DNA from: Paenibacillus agri
Lineage (GTDB): Bacteria; Bacillota; Bacilli; Paenibacillales; Paenibacillaceae
Direction: 5' to 3'
Length of the DNA: 64,000 nt
Assembly (NCBI RefSeq): GCF_013359945.1
Contig: NZ_JABWCS010000221.1
Location: 248,001-312,000, forward strand
Made by a program: the position numbers and the translations under genes. This document shows, in pieces, positions 50,752 to 59,629 of the stretch (positions are counted from its first letter, which is position 1; every line of letters begins with the position of its first letter). Under the pieces are notes generated by a model. That model saw nothing but the letters and a program-made list of their open reading frames with translations, was not told the DNA's origin and searched no databases.

Positions 50752-50981
50752 TGTCCTGTGATCCACTGCTTAATATCGGGGATCACCAGACACAGTAGCA
50801 TAATGAAAGCTGTCAATTTCTCGGAAGGCGTGTAAAGTAAATAGTTCAGGATATATGAAATATTATCCAGGCCGTAGCCGAACATCCAGTCTCCCAAATA
50901 CAGATAGAGCAGACTCAGTCCACACAGGAGCAGCAGGATTGCGTATTTCCGCAGCAGAAGCTTTCTTGTTTTATTCATCAT
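50724..50981 (-). CDS. Small membrane protein, uncharacterised
   Basis: Predicted product of 85 residues: basic start MMNKTRKLLLRKY, first hydrophobic helix (YAILLLLCGLSLLYLYLGDW), a short loop LDNISYILNYLLYTPSEK, second helix (LTAFIMLLCLVIPDI) and a charged tail. GGGAGATG lies close before the ATG pair. It overlaps the 3' end of the GerB gene by 28 bases, tail to tail. Small two-helix D subunits accompany some Ger receptors, but those are encoded in the same operon, so identity with a D subunit is speculation. Confidence 0.6.
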   Translation of the reverse strand: MMNKTRKLLLRKYAILLLLCGLSLLYLYLGDWMFGYGLDNISYILNYLLYTPSEKLTAFIMLLCLVIPDIKQWITGHQPERGGER

Positions 50982-51140
50982 AGGTACATCTCCCTTGTTC
51001 TGGCTTCAGCTAGTATGGGGCAATTGCCACAGGGACATGCATCTTCAGCGGTAACGGGAAATTGCTTTACTATGAAAGCTTATCATTCATCCCGAATTAT
51101 GTTACATTAGTATGAAACTGATGTCAGGGGAGGGCTTGCG

Positions 51141-53012
51141 GTGAAGCCGGATTTACGTTCCGCATGGGGAAACAAAGTGCTTGTCGGTGATGGCGCGATG
51201 GGTACATTTTTATATCAGAAAGGCTTCCCTGTAGGGATCTCTTATGAAGAATTGAACTTGACCTCTCCGGAGGTTATTGAGGAAGTACATCGTAGCTATA
51301 TTCAGGCGGGAGCGGTGCTGCTGGAGAGCAATACCTATTCGGCTAACTATGATAAACTGTCTAAATTTGGCTTGGAATCCAAGGTCGAAGAAATTAACCG
51401 GACAGGTGTGAGGATTGCCCGGCGTGCTGCTGGAGAGGCTGGCTATGTTGTTGGGGCCGTTGGCTCTATCCGTGCCGGGAAGCGGGCCAATCTGTCCTCT
51501 TCGGAGCTTAAGAAATATTTCACACAGCAGATTACCGCATTGTTGGAAGAGGATGTAGACGGCATTATGCTGGAGACGTTCTACGATGTCGAGGAAATGC
51601 ATTTGGCACTCAAGACGATCCGCAAACACAGCTCGGTGCCGGTGATCTGCCAGTTCGCCATGGATGATACAGCCCGGACACTGGACGGGCTTACGCTGCC
51701 GGAGGCGTTCCGGATTCTGGAGCAGGACGGCGCCGATATTATTGGCTTCAACTGCCGTACCGGCCCGATGGGGATCAAGCGTGCTCTGGGCACACTCCAG
51801 GGAAGCCTGACGCTGCCGGTCTCCATATACCCGAATGCGGGTATAGCGGATTATGTGGATGGACAGTACAAATATGGGGCGTCGCCGGAGTATTTTGGCC
51901 AGATGGCGATGACCTTTGCAGAGATGGGCAGCCGAATTATCGGGGGCTGCTGTGGAACAACTCCGCAGCATATTGCGGAAATCTCGAAGGCGCTGGCGGG
52001 TTACGAGCCAGAGGCGCTGCCGGAGCCGACAGTGAAGCCTGTTGAGCGTATTACAATTGCAGAGCATTTGAGCGACGAGACCGGACTGGGCGGAGGAGAG
52101 CCGACTCTGGTTGACCTCGTTAAGGAACGCCATACTGTAATAGTTGAGCTTGATCCGCCGCGTGATCTGGATATTAACAAGTTCATGAAAGGCGCAGAAG
52201 CGCTGCGCCGCGCGGGTGCTGATGCGCTGACACTGGCGGATAACTCGCTGGCTGTTACCCGCATGAGCAATATGGCGCTTGGCCATCTCGTACAGGCACG
52301 TACAGGGCTGCGCCCGCTGGTGCACATTGCCTGCCGGGACCGTAACCTGATCGGCACACAGTCCCATCTGATGGGCTTCGATGCACTGGGCGTCAACCAC
52401 GTTCTGGCTGTAACCGGCGACCCGGCTCGCTTCGGCGATCTGCCAGGATCAAGCTCGGTGTATGATCTGACCTCATTTGAAATTATAAGAATGATCAAGC
52501 AATTGAATGATGGCATTGCATTCTCGGGCAAACCGTTGAAGCAGAAGGCTAATTTCGTGATCGGGGCTGCCTTTAATCCTAACGTTAAGCATCTGGATAA
52601 AGCGGTACAACGTCTGGAGAAAAAAATCGCCTCCGGTGCGGATTATATCATGACCCAGCCGGTCTATGATCCAGAGCTGATTGCCAATATAGGTAAAGCT
52701 ACAGCACATCTCAGCGTGCCTGTATTCCTCGGTATTATGCCGCTTGCGAGCGGTCGTAACGCTGAATATCTCCACAATGAGGTACCCGGCATTCAGCTGT
52801 CTGAAGAAGTCCGGAACCGCATGAGCGGTCTGGAGGGCGAAGCCGGACGGGCCGAGGGTGTGGCGATTGCCAAGGAGCTGCTGGATGCGGCTACGGAGCA
52901 TTTTAACGGAATTTACCTGATGACGCCTTTCATGTTCTACGATATGAGCGTACAGCTGCTGGAGTATGTATGGCAGAAGTCCGGGCGCAAATTGTCCCCC
53001 TTGTTTCGTTAA
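51141..53012 (+). CDS. Bifunctional homocysteine S-methyltransferase / methylenetetrahydrofolate reductase (YitJ-like)
   Basis: Fusion of 623 residues joining methyl-group generation and transfer in methionine synthesis. The N-terminal half (about 1-290) is a Zn-dependent homocysteine methyltransferase: GDGAMGTFLYQKG, IIGFNCRTGP and GGCCGTTPQHI supply the three zinc cysteines. The C-terminal half (about 320-615) is MTHFR: VIVELDPPRDLD, LADNSLAVTRMSN, VLAVTGDPARFGD, YIMTQPVYDPE. The start is GTG with GGGGAGGG upstream. I looked for an S-box (SAM) riboswitch in the 159-bp leader and found no matching core. Confidence 0.93.
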   Translation: MKPDLRSAWGNKVLVGDGAMGTFLYQKGFPVGISYEELNLTSPEVIEEVHRSYIQAGAVLLESNTYSANYDKLSKFGLESKVEEINRTGVRIARRAAGEAGYVVGAVGSIRAGKRANLSSSELKKYFTQQITALLEEDVDGIMLETFYDVEEMHLALKTIRKHSSVPVICQFAMDDTARTLDGLTLPEAFRILEQDGADIIGFNCRTGPMGIKRALGTLQGSLTLPVSIYPNAGIADYVDGQYKYGASPEYFGQMAMTFAEMGSRIIGGCCGTTPQHIAEISKALAGYEPEALPEPTVKPVERITIAEHLSDETGLGGGEPTLVDLVKERHTVIVELDPPRDLDINKFMKGAEALRRAGADALTLADNSLAVTRMSNMALGHLVQARTGLRPLVHIACRDRNLIGTQSHLMGFDALGVNHVLAVTGDPARFGDLPGSSSVYDLTSFEIIRMIKQLNDGIAFSGKPLKQKANFVIGAAFNPNVKHLDKAVQRLEKKIASGADYIMTQPVYDPELIANIGKATAHLSVPVFLGIMPLASGRNAEYLHNEVPGIQLSEEVRNRMSGLEGEAGRAEGVAIAKELLDAATEHFNGIYLMTPFMFYDMSVQLLEYVWQKSGRKLSPLFR

Positions 53013-53019
53013 GTATAAT
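52992..53019 (+). promoter_or_regulatory. Candidate promoter for the yloC-remA-gmk-rpoZ group
   Basis: TTGTCC (52992-52997), 16-bp spacer, perfect TATAAT (53014-53019). It straddles the stop of the preceding gene and lies 30 bp before the proposed yloC start. Confidence 0.5.
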
Positions 53020-53050
53020 CAATTACAATAGTGTAATGGATGTGATTCCG

Positions 53051-53947
53051 TTGTCATTTAGCATGACCGGATACGGTCAATCGTCCCTGCAATTCGGCGG
53101 TTACAAGATTACGTTCGAAGTCAAATCGGTGAATCACCGGTACTGCGAAGTTGTGCTGCGGATGCCCCGGGATTGGATGGTTTATGAGGATGTACTGAAG
53201 CGCAAGGTGCAGCAGCACATCAAACGGGGACGGGTAGATGTAGTTATTAACAGGGAGCGCGACGAGGAAGCCGCTGCCGGCCTGGTGTTGAACCAGGCCG
53301 CAGTGAAGTCCTATCTTCAAGCGGCGGATACGCTGCAAGAGTCGTTCGGACTTATCGGCGAACTCAGTCTGCGCGACCTGCTCTCATTGCCTGGTGTAAT
53401 GGAAAGCAGGGAGGGAACTGCGGGTCTTGACCCGGTATCCCCCGAAGTTCTGTCTGAAAGGCTCGAACAGGGCCTGGATCAGAGCCTGCAATCCCTTATG
53501 GAGATGCGTGTCCGTGAGGGCGACTATCTGGGTGCAGATTTGGAACAACGGCTAAGCCATCTGGAGAAACTTCATGAGGATATGGTGGAGCTGGCTCCAA
53601 CGGTTGTAAGTGAATATCGGGACAAGCTGCGCCAGCGGCTTGGTGAACTGAATGATGGAACTTTCCCTTTCGATGAGCATAAATTTGGAATGGAAATCGC
53701 CATCTTTGCCGACCGCTGCAATATTGATGAAGAGCTGACCCGGCTCCACAGTCATTTCGAACAATGCAGAAGCCTACTACGAGGGGGCGAACCGGTAGGG
53801 CGTAAACTGGATTTTCTCATTCAGGAGATGAACCGGGAGACGAATACTATTGGCTCCAAATGTAATCACTTGACACTGGCTGGCTGTGCGCTGGAAATGA
53901 AAGCGGAGCTGGAGAAAATTCGGGAACAGGCGGCGAATTTAGAGTAA
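53051..53947 (+). CDS. yloC: YicC/YloC family endoribonuclease
   Basis: Protein of 298 residues with YicC-like N-terminal and DUF1732 C-terminal domains. E. coli YicC has been shown to act on the small RNA RyhB, and the family is regarded as endoribonucleases. Seen: SMTGYGQS, VKSVNHRYCEVVLRMP, IKRGRVDVVINRE, the MEIAIFADRCNIDEELTRL motif, and the closing LIQEMNRETNTIGSK. TTG 53051 is preferred because GGATGTGAT, nearly the perfect ribosome site, ends four bases before it; upstream in-frame starts lack one. First gene of the conserved yloC-remA-gmk-rpoZ run. Confidence 0.9.
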   Translation: MSFSMTGYGQSSLQFGGYKITFEVKSVNHRYCEVVLRMPRDWMVYEDVLKRKVQQHIKRGRVDVVINRERDEEAAAGLVLNQAAVKSYLQAADTLQESFGLIGELSLRDLLSLPGVMESREGTAGLDPVSPEVLSERLEQGLDQSLQSLMEMRVREGDYLGADLEQRLSHLEKLHEDMVELAPTVVSEYRDKLRQRLGELNDGTFPFDEHKFGMEIAIFADRCNIDEELTRLHSHFEQCRSLLRGGEPVGRKLDFLIQEMNRETNTIGSKCNHLTLAGCALEMKAELEKIREQAANLE

Positions 53948-54001
53948 CCAAGCCTTGATCCACAAGCGAAGATGTAACTTATTGGGGGGAACAAACGGAA
54001 C

Positions 54002-54262
54002 ATGGCCATTAAACTTATCAACATCGGCTTTGGAAATATCGTGTCGGCAAACCGTATCATTTCCATTGTCAGCCCGGAATCGGCGCCGATCAAACGCATC
54101 ATCCAGGAGGCCAGAGACAGGCATATGCTGATTGATGCCACCTACGGCCGCCGTACCCGTGCCGTCATCATTACGGATAGCGATCATGTCATCCTGTCTG
54201 CGGTTCAGCCGGAGACTGTCGCGCACCGCTTGTCCAGCAAAGACGACGATAACGACGAATAA
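54002..54262 (+). CDS. remA: Extracellular matrix regulator RemA (DUF370)
   Basis: DNA-binding protein of 86 residues that activates biofilm matrix and osmoprotection genes in B. subtilis as an octameric ring that wraps DNA. Seen: MAIKLINIGFGNIVSANRII, SPIKRIIQEARDRHMLIDAT-type helix (with AP for SP), YGRRTRAVIITDSDHVILSA. GGGGGG before the ATG. Position between yloC and gmk matches Bacillus (ylzA). It ends in an acidic tail, SSKDDDNDE. Confidence 0.95.
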   Translation: MAIKLINIGFGNIVSANRIISIVSPESAPIKRIIQEARDRHMLIDATYGRRTRAVIITDSDHVILSAVQPETVAHRLSSKDDDNDE

Positions 54263-54281
54263 CGATTAAATGGAGTGTATT

Positions 54282-54857
54282 ATGTCAAAAGGATTGCTGA
54301 TCATATTATCCGGCCCATCCGGTGTTGGTAAAGGAACTGTCTGTACTGCGCTGCGGCCAAAGATGCCGGAATTGATTTATTCCGTATCAGCTACAACCCG
54401 TAGCCCGCGTGCAGGTGAAGAAGACGGTGTCAATTATTTTTTCAAAAGCAGAGAGCAGTTTTTGTCCATGATCGAAGCCGATCAATTGCTCGAATACGCA
54501 GAATACGTGGGTAATTATTATGGTACTCCGCGTGATTTTGTGGAACGGACACTGGAGAGTGGAAAGGACATTATCCTGGAGATCGAGGTGCAAGGTGCCT
54601 TGAAGGTAAAGGAGAAGTTCCCGGAAGGCATCTTTGTGTTCCTGCTTCCGCCGTCCATGGATGAGCTCAAGGACCGCATTCGCGGCCGTGGCACCGAGCA
54701 TCCTGATGTCATCAATCACCGTATGTCGGTGGCAGAGGATGAGATCAGCCTAATGCAGCATTATGACTATGCTGTCGTTAACGATGAGATCGATCTGGCC
54801 TGCAAGCGAATAGAAAGTATCATTATCGCCGAACATTGTAAGATCAGAGAACTGTAG
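54282..54857 (+). CDS. gmk: Guanylate kinase
   Basis: Phosphorylates GMP to GDP with ATP. Length 191 residues. Seen: P-loop LSGPSGVGKGTV, GMP-binding SATTRSPRAGEEDGVNYFF, EYVGNYYGTPRDFV, and lid IRGRGTEHPDVINHR. An in-frame ATG lies at 54270, but GGAG (54272-54275) six bases before ATG 54282 supports the latter. Linked tightly to rpoZ 39 bp downstream. In Firmicutes this enzyme is a target of (p)ppGpp inhibition; that is general knowledge, not visible here. Confidence 0.97.
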   Translation: MSKGLLIILSGPSGVGKGTVCTALRPKMPELIYSVSATTRSPRAGEEDGVNYFFKSREQFLSMIEADQLLEYAEYVGNYYGTPRDFVERTLESGKDIILEIEVQGALKVKEKFPEGIFVFLLPPSMDELKDRIRGRGTEHPDVINHRMSVAEDEISLMQHYDYAVVNDEIDLACKRIESIIIAEHCKIREL

Positions 54858-54896
54858 GTCGGTTCTATCCACAGTAAATTATAAAGAGGTGCTCAC

Positions 54897-55100
54897 GTGT
54901 TATATCCATCCATTGATGAAATGATGAACAAAGTGGACAGCAAGTATTCGCTCGTTGTCGCTGCATCCCGCCGTGCCAGACAATTGCGCGAAGGCGGAAA
55001 GACTGATATCAAATCTCCTAAATCCCACAAGTTCGTTGGGGTTGCTCTTGAAGAAGTCTATGAGGACCGTATTATCGTAACAAAAGGGGAAGAAAACTAG
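54897..55100 (+). CDS. rpoZ: RNA polymerase omega subunit
   Basis: Small subunit (67 residues) that stabilises the beta' chain of RNA polymerase. Seen: LYPSIDEMMNKVDSKYSLVV, ASRRARQLREGGK, KFVGVALEEVYEDRIIV. The start is GTG with AAAGAGGTG a few bases upstream. It ends the gmk unit before a terminator. Confidence 0.95.
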   Translation: MLYPSIDEMMNKVDSKYSLVVAASRRARQLREGGKTDIKSPKSHKFVGVALEEVYEDRIIVTKGEEN

Positions 55101-55119
55101 TCCCAAACAGCTTCAGCAT

Positions 55120-55164
55120 AAACGGAGGCCGCCTTCCCAAGAGGCGGACGCTGCCGTTTTTTTT
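55120..55164 (+). terminator. Terminator of the gmk-rpoZ unit
   Basis: AACGG (55121-55125) pairs with CCGTT (55153-55157) and CCGCC with GGCGG inside, followed by T8. Confidence 0.85.
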
Positions 55165-55208
55165 CTGAGTGGAGAAGCTAAAGGTTGAAGTGACAATTTA
55201 GCGATAAT

Positions 55209-55337
55209 AGCCCGGACGGGGCTGTTCCTGACAACCGGAAGGTTGTTATTTTTTTAAATATAAGGATGTATATGTTCTACGCTTATATTTCTCGCAGAAA
55301 CGGATACCGTCCCTTAAAGGACGGCAAAGCCGTTTCT
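55209..55337 (+). promoter_or_regulatory. coaBC leader with three consecutive hairpins
   Basis: Within the 290-bp rpoZ-coaBC gap: AGCCC/GGGCT (55209-55223); ACAACC-GGAA-GGTTGT followed by TATTTTTTT (55231-55255), a complete terminator-like hairpin; and a long two-step hairpin AGAAACGG..CCGTCC/GGACGG..CCGTTTCT (55296-55337) without a T run. The second may be an attenuator or a back-up terminator. The third lies 53 bp before the coaBC start. No known riboswitch core was recognised. Confidence 0.5.
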
Positions 55338-55390
55338 ACTTGCTCACATGATCGTTCAATTGCAGGATGAGTATGAGGAGGAGGATCATT

Positions 55391-56623
55391 TTGAATAGCT
55401 TGAAGGGGAAAAAAATTGTACTTGGCGTAACCGGAGGGATTGCAGCTTTCAAAGCGGCTGCTTTAACTAGCAAGCTGGCCCAGAAAGGGGCCGATGTACA
55501 TGTTATTATGACGAATTCGGCCAAACAGTTTATCACGGAGCTGACGATGCAGTCATTATCCAAGAACCTGGTGTACAGTGATACGTTTCAGGAGCGGGAC
55601 CCGTCTCTTTTTGCACATATAGACCTTGCCGGCAGCGCAGATCTGGTGCTGGTTGCGCCAGCCACAGCCAATATTATCGGTAAAATGGCCCATGGCCTGG
55701 CAGATGATATGCTGTCTACCACACTTCTGGCTACAACAGCCCCTGTCATGGTGGCCCCGGCTATGAACGTGCACATGTACCAGCATCCTGCTGTTTTGAA
55801 TAATCTTGATATTCTTGCCCGACGGGGTATTCAGTTTATTGAACCAGGTGAGGGTATGCTGGCTTGCGGTTATGTGGGTAAAGGAAGACTGGAAGAACCG
55901 GAAACGATTGTGCAATGTGTTGAACGTTTTTTTGCCCAGCAGGAGACGGTGACGTCAGGACCTCTATCCGGTAAAAAAGTGGTTATCACTGCAGGCGGAA
56001 CCGTGGAACGGATTGATCCGGTCCGTTATATTTCTAACGATTCATCCGGGAAAATGGGTTTTGCGCTGGCCCGTGCTGCAAGGCTTATGGGTGCTGAAGT
56101 CACTCTGATTGCGGCCCGTACAGATGAAGCTCTACCGCAAGAAGCCGGTATTCATGTGGTGCGGGTACAATCTGCTGAGGATATGTATAACGCTGTGATA
56201 GCGCACTGGGAAGATTGCGATATTCTAATCAAAGCTGCAGCCGTCTCAGACTACCGTCCAAAGTTCAGCGCGGATACCAAAATCAAGAAGAGCGGAGACA
56301 CGATGACGCTCGAGCTTGTAAAAACAACGGATATTTTGGAAACACTGGGCAATAAGAAGGAAAAACAGTTTCTGATCGGTTTTGCAGCCGAGACGGGTAA
56401 CGCGGAGATGTATGCGAAGGACAAGCTGGTCCGCAAGAACTGTGATTTGATTGTAGCTAATGATGTAGCTATACCGGGAGCCGGTTTTGGGACGGATACG
56501 AATATAGTATCCATCTATGACCGGGATGGACTGGTGAAAGAGCTGCCGCTGTTGTCCAAGGACGAGGTTGCGAAGCAACTGCTCATCCTGGCGGCAGAAC
56601 GAACCTCCGGAGTCTCTTTATAA
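55391..56623 (+). CDS. coaBC: Bifunctional phosphopantothenoylcysteine decarboxylase / phosphopantothenate-cysteine ligase
   Basis: Makes 4'-phosphopantetheine precursors for coenzyme A. Length 410 residues. The FMN-dependent CoaC half shows GVTGGIAAFKAA, APATANIIGKMAHGLADDML, PAMNVHMYQHPAV and the substrate loop GMLACGYVGKGRLEEP with its cysteine. The CTP-dependent CoaB half shows VVITAGGTVERIDPVRYISN, KMGFALARAA, KAAAVSDYRP and KKSGDTMTLELVKT. TTG 55391 with AGGAGG about six bases upstream is chosen over an ATG 24 bases earlier, which would itself sit before the ribosome site. The TAA stop overlaps the priA start (TAATG). Confidence 0.95.
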   Translation: MNSLKGKKIVLGVTGGIAAFKAAALTSKLAQKGADVHVIMTNSAKQFITELTMQSLSKNLVYSDTFQERDPSLFAHIDLAGSADLVLVAPATANIIGKMAHGLADDMLSTTLLATTAPVMVAPAMNVHMYQHPAVLNNLDILARRGIQFIEPGEGMLACGYVGKGRLEEPETIVQCVERFFAQQETVTSGPLSGKKVVITAGGTVERIDPVRYISNDSSGKMGFALARAARLMGAEVTLIAARTDEALPQEAGIHVVRVQSAEDMYNAVIAHWEDCDILIKAAAVSDYRPKFSADTKIKKSGDTMTLELVKTTDILETLGNKKEKQFLIGFAAETGNAEMYAKDKLVRKNCDLIVANDVAIPGAGFGTDTNIVSIYDRDGLVKELPLLSKDEVAKQLLILAAERTSGVSL

Positions 56624-59178
56624 TGGATATAGCCAAGGTCATTGTCGATGTACCTGTACGCAGCACTGACCGGCCTTTTGACTATAGTATCCCGGAATCG
56701 CTGAAGCTCTGGATTGAAATCGGCAGCCGTGTTGCTGTTCCCTTCGGGCATCGTACGGTGCAGGGCTTCGTTGTATCCCTGGAATCCGGGGAAACCGGAT
56801 CAATGTCAGGACTAAAGCCGATTCAGGAGGTGCTGGACCTTATCCCTCCGCTGTCGCCGGAACTGGTTGAGCTAGCAGATTGGATGAGCCGGAAGTATGC
56901 GTGCAGAAGAATTTCCTCTCTACAGGCGATGCTGCCCACTGCATTGAAGGGCAAAGCTGAACGGCTGATCTCGTTGGGCGAGTCTGCAGATGAATTGTCC
57001 GCGGCGGATGGGACTGACGGATTTTTCCCTGAAGAAGAATTGTTCCCGATGTTTACCGATACAGAGAGCGAAGAGCGGGAGATTACCGAATTTGTGCGGC
57101 GGGCCGGGGAAGTGTCCATGAAGCAATTAACCCGGTCTTTCCCGGATGCTGCGGAGACGGTGAAGTTCATGCTGCGCCGAGGTGTTCTGTCGGAAAGTCA
57201 GAGCATCAAGGACAAGATGGGCAAGAAAAAGATAAAGGTCGTAGACCTGACTATGGATGTTGATTCGGCTCGTGAGGCGCTTGATGGCTTCCCGGCAAGG
57301 TCAGCACGGCAGAAGGAAGTATTTACCTTTCTGATTGAGATGGCTGCGATGTTGCCGTTACCTCTCAAGGAAGTATTAGCGGTCTTACAGGTGACAGCAG
57401 GTACAGTGAAGGGACTGGAGGAAAAGGGATATATCGAGATCGGTGAGATTGAGGTGTACCGTGATCCTTACCAGGGACGTGACTTCAAGCCAAGTAAGCC
57501 TTTGCCGCTTACGCTGGAGCAGCAAAGTGTGTACTCACGTATTGCGGCCACGGTAGATGAACAGCAGCATGAAGTATTCCTGCTGCATGGTGTAACCGGC
57601 AGTGGTAAGACAGAAATCTATCTCCAGTGCATACAGCGTTGTCTGGATCAAGGTCGGCAGGCGGTGGTGCTAGTACCGGAAATTTCCCTGACACCGCAGA
57701 TGGTGGAGCGGTTCAAGGGCCGTTTTGGCAGCGGTGTGGCTGTGATGCACAGCCGCTTGTCGGCCGGGGAACGGTATGACGAATGGCGCAAGATTCGCGA
57801 GGGGAAAGCAACGGTTGCTGTCGGAGCGCGTTCGGCGGTGTTTGCACCGTTTACTAACCTGGGATTGATTATCATGGACGAGGAGCACGAGACTTCCTAC
57901 AAGCAGGAAGAGAATCCGAAGTACCATGCCCGTGATGTTGCGGTCCGCAGGGCGGAGCAATGCGGGGCTGCGGTTATTCTGGGCTCTGCGACACCGTCGC
58001 TGGAGAGCTACCATGCCGCACGATCGCAAAGTGACATTCACTTCTCGCCAGTGCTGCTGGAAATGCCCAGTCGTGCACTTGGTAACCCATTGCCGAAAGT
58101 GCAGGTAGTGGACATGCGCGAGGAGCTGAAGGACGGCAACCGTTCGATGTTCAGCCGCAGACTGCATGCAGCGCTGGCCGAACGTCTGGAGCGGGGAGAG
58201 CAAACGGTGCTGCTGCTGAACCGCCGGGGCTTTTCCACCTTCGTCATGTGCCGGAGCTGCGGGTATGTAGCTACCTGTCCGGAATGCGATATTTCGCTAA
58301 CCTTTCACAGCCGCAGCAACAACCTGCGCTGTCATTACTGCGGTCACGCCGAGCCGGCGCCGCAGCTCTGCCCGGAATGCGGCAGCGAGCATATTCGTTT
58401 CTTCGGGACCGGCACGCAGCGTGTCGAGGAAGAGCTCGGTAAGCTTTTTCCCGGAATCCGGGTGATCCGGATGGACGTGGATACCACCACGGAAAAGGGG
58501 TCGCATGAGAAGCTTCTGGGCCAGTTCCGGGATAAAAAAGCCGATGTGCTGCTGGGAACACAGATGGTGGCCAAAGGTCTTGATTTTCCCGACGTAACTC
58601 TTGTTGGTGTCATCACTGCGGATTCGGCGCTGAATCTGCCGGACTTCCGCGCAGCCGAGAAAACGTTCCAGTTGCTCACACAGGTGGCTGGTCGGGCGGG
58701 ACGCCATCAGCTCCCGGGTGAAGTGGTTGTACAGTCCTATACGCCGGAGCATTATTCCATTATCCATGCCAGCGGGCATGATTATCATGCCTTCGTCCGC
58801 GACGAGTTGAAGCATCGCAGAGGCCTGCATTATCCGCCATACTGTCGGCTTATTCTTGTGACGCTGTCGCATGAGCAGCTTCCGCTGCTGTTGCGGCTGG
58901 CTGAGAATTATGCGCTGAATATTCAGGGTAAAGCGAAGCAGCTTCGTTGGTACGGAAGTCTGGACAAGCTGTCCGCGGATGCACTCGATCTGCTGGGTCC
59001 GGTAGCTTCGCCGCTGCCGCGCCTGAAGGGCAGATACCGGTTCCAGTGTATGATCAAATGGCGCGGGAGTATTGATGCGGTAGGACTGGCGCGCCAGGTA
59101 GCGGCTGAGCTGGAAGATTCCGCGCGGGATACAGGGCTTCAAATCAGTATTGATGTAGATCCGCAAATGTTGATGTAA
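56623..59178 (+). CDS. priA: Primosomal protein N' (replication restart helicase PriA)
   Basis: 3'-5' helicase that recognises stalled forks and reloads DnaB. Length 851 residues, slightly longer than B. subtilis PriA. Seen: N-terminal DNA-binding part (PFDYSIPES; RVAVPFGHRTVQGFVV), winged helix region, helicase motifs LHGVTGSGKTEIYLQ, IIMDEEHETSYKQEE and ILGSATPSLESY, the zinc-binding insert with cysteines in CRSCGY, CPECD, CHYCG and CPECGS, and motifs GTQMVAKGLDFPDV and QVAGRAGR. Translationally coupled to coaBC. Confidence 0.97.
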   Translation: MDIAKVIVDVPVRSTDRPFDYSIPESLKLWIEIGSRVAVPFGHRTVQGFVVSLESGETGSMSGLKPIQEVLDLIPPLSPELVELADWMSRKYACRRISSLQAMLPTALKGKAERLISLGESADELSAADGTDGFFPEEELFPMFTDTESEEREITEFVRRAGEVSMKQLTRSFPDAAETVKFMLRRGVLSESQSIKDKMGKKKIKVVDLTMDVDSAREALDGFPARSARQKEVFTFLIEMAAMLPLPLKEVLAVLQVTAGTVKGLEEKGYIEIGEIEVYRDPYQGRDFKPSKPLPLTLEQQSVYSRIAATVDEQQHEVFLLHGVTGSGKTEIYLQCIQRCLDQGRQAVVLVPEISLTPQMVERFKGRFGSGVAVMHSRLSAGERYDEWRKIREGKATVAVGARSAVFAPFTNLGLIIMDEEHETSYKQEENPKYHARDVAVRRAEQCGAAVILGSATPSLESYHAARSQSDIHFSPVLLEMPSRALGNPLPKVQVVDMREELKDGNRSMFSRRLHAALAERLERGEQTVLLLNRRGFSTFVMCRSCGYVATCPECDISLTFHSRSNNLRCHYCGHAEPAPQLCPECGSEHIRFFGTGTQRVEEELGKLFPGIRVIRMDVDTTTEKGSHEKLLGQFRDKKADVLLGTQMVAKGLDFPDVTLVGVITADSALNLPDFRAAEKTFQLLTQVAGRAGRHQLPGEVVVQSYTPEHYSIIHASGHDYHAFVRDELKHRRGLHYPPYCRLILVTLSHEQLPLLLRLAENYALNIQGKAKQLRWYGSLDKLSADALDLLGPVASPLPRLKGRYRFQCMIKWRGSIDAVGLARQVAAELEDSARDTGLQISIDVDPQMLM

Positions 59179-59307
59179 GTCGGGATCGTGTTACAATAGG
59201 CAAAAGAATGATTGCAGGGTTATTAATGTGAACTTGAAAATCTAACGCTCTGGGTGGATCATGGGTGGAATCCATTGTGTGCAAGGGTGCGATTTGAGAT
59301 AACCCCG

Positions 59308-59466
59308 GGTATCTCGGGTATCTTAGGTATCTTAGGTAAATTAGGTGACTCAGGTATCACAGGAACTCAGGTATCTCGGATAACTTAGGTGACTCAGATG
59401 TCTCATGTATCTAAAGCATCTCAGGCGTCTTGGATTCTTAGGTTCTCAGGTATCTTGCGTATCTTG
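59308..59466. repeat. Degenerate 9-bp tandem repeat
   Basis: About eighteen head-to-tail units of consensus GGTATCTTA/GGTATCTCA, mostly 9 bp with a few of 8 bp, from 59308 to 59466 and fading to about 59484. No convincing reading frame crosses it. It is part of the 963-bp priA-def gap (59179-60141), which otherwise holds the structured element copy 3, palindrome array 2 and a 19-bp repeat. Confidence 0.88.
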
Positions 59467-59510
59467 TGGTGCATGTGTGTCTTGTATAACACTTCCATAG
59501 CCGTTCATTC

Positions 59511-59617
59511 TTAAGCTCGGCGAATAGAGTGGGTTTAACTTTGATGAATTTGGGGAGCAACAGCGACCGCAGTTCACACTTCGCGGGGATATCGCCTAAG
59601 TCGACGTTCGAGCTTAA
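59511..59617 (+). ncRNA. Dispersed structured element, short copy 3
   Basis: A 107-bp variant with a perfect 9-bp closing stem TTAAGCTCG (59511-59519) / CGAGCTTAA (59609-59617). Inside it keeps the conserved TGGGGAGCAACAGCGACCG block (59550-59568) and a GGGTTTAACT/AGTTCACAC pairing that echoes the long-range helix of copies 1 and 2. The CCCAGATTTC domain is missing. It lies 12 bp from palindrome array 2. Confidence 0.5.
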
Positions 59618-59629
59618 CAGGGGCTTTGA

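Noticed and set aside
50982..51140. SAM (S-box) riboswitch before the metF-type gene
   Set aside because: The leader is only 159 bp and lacks the conserved S-box core and an adjoining terminator.
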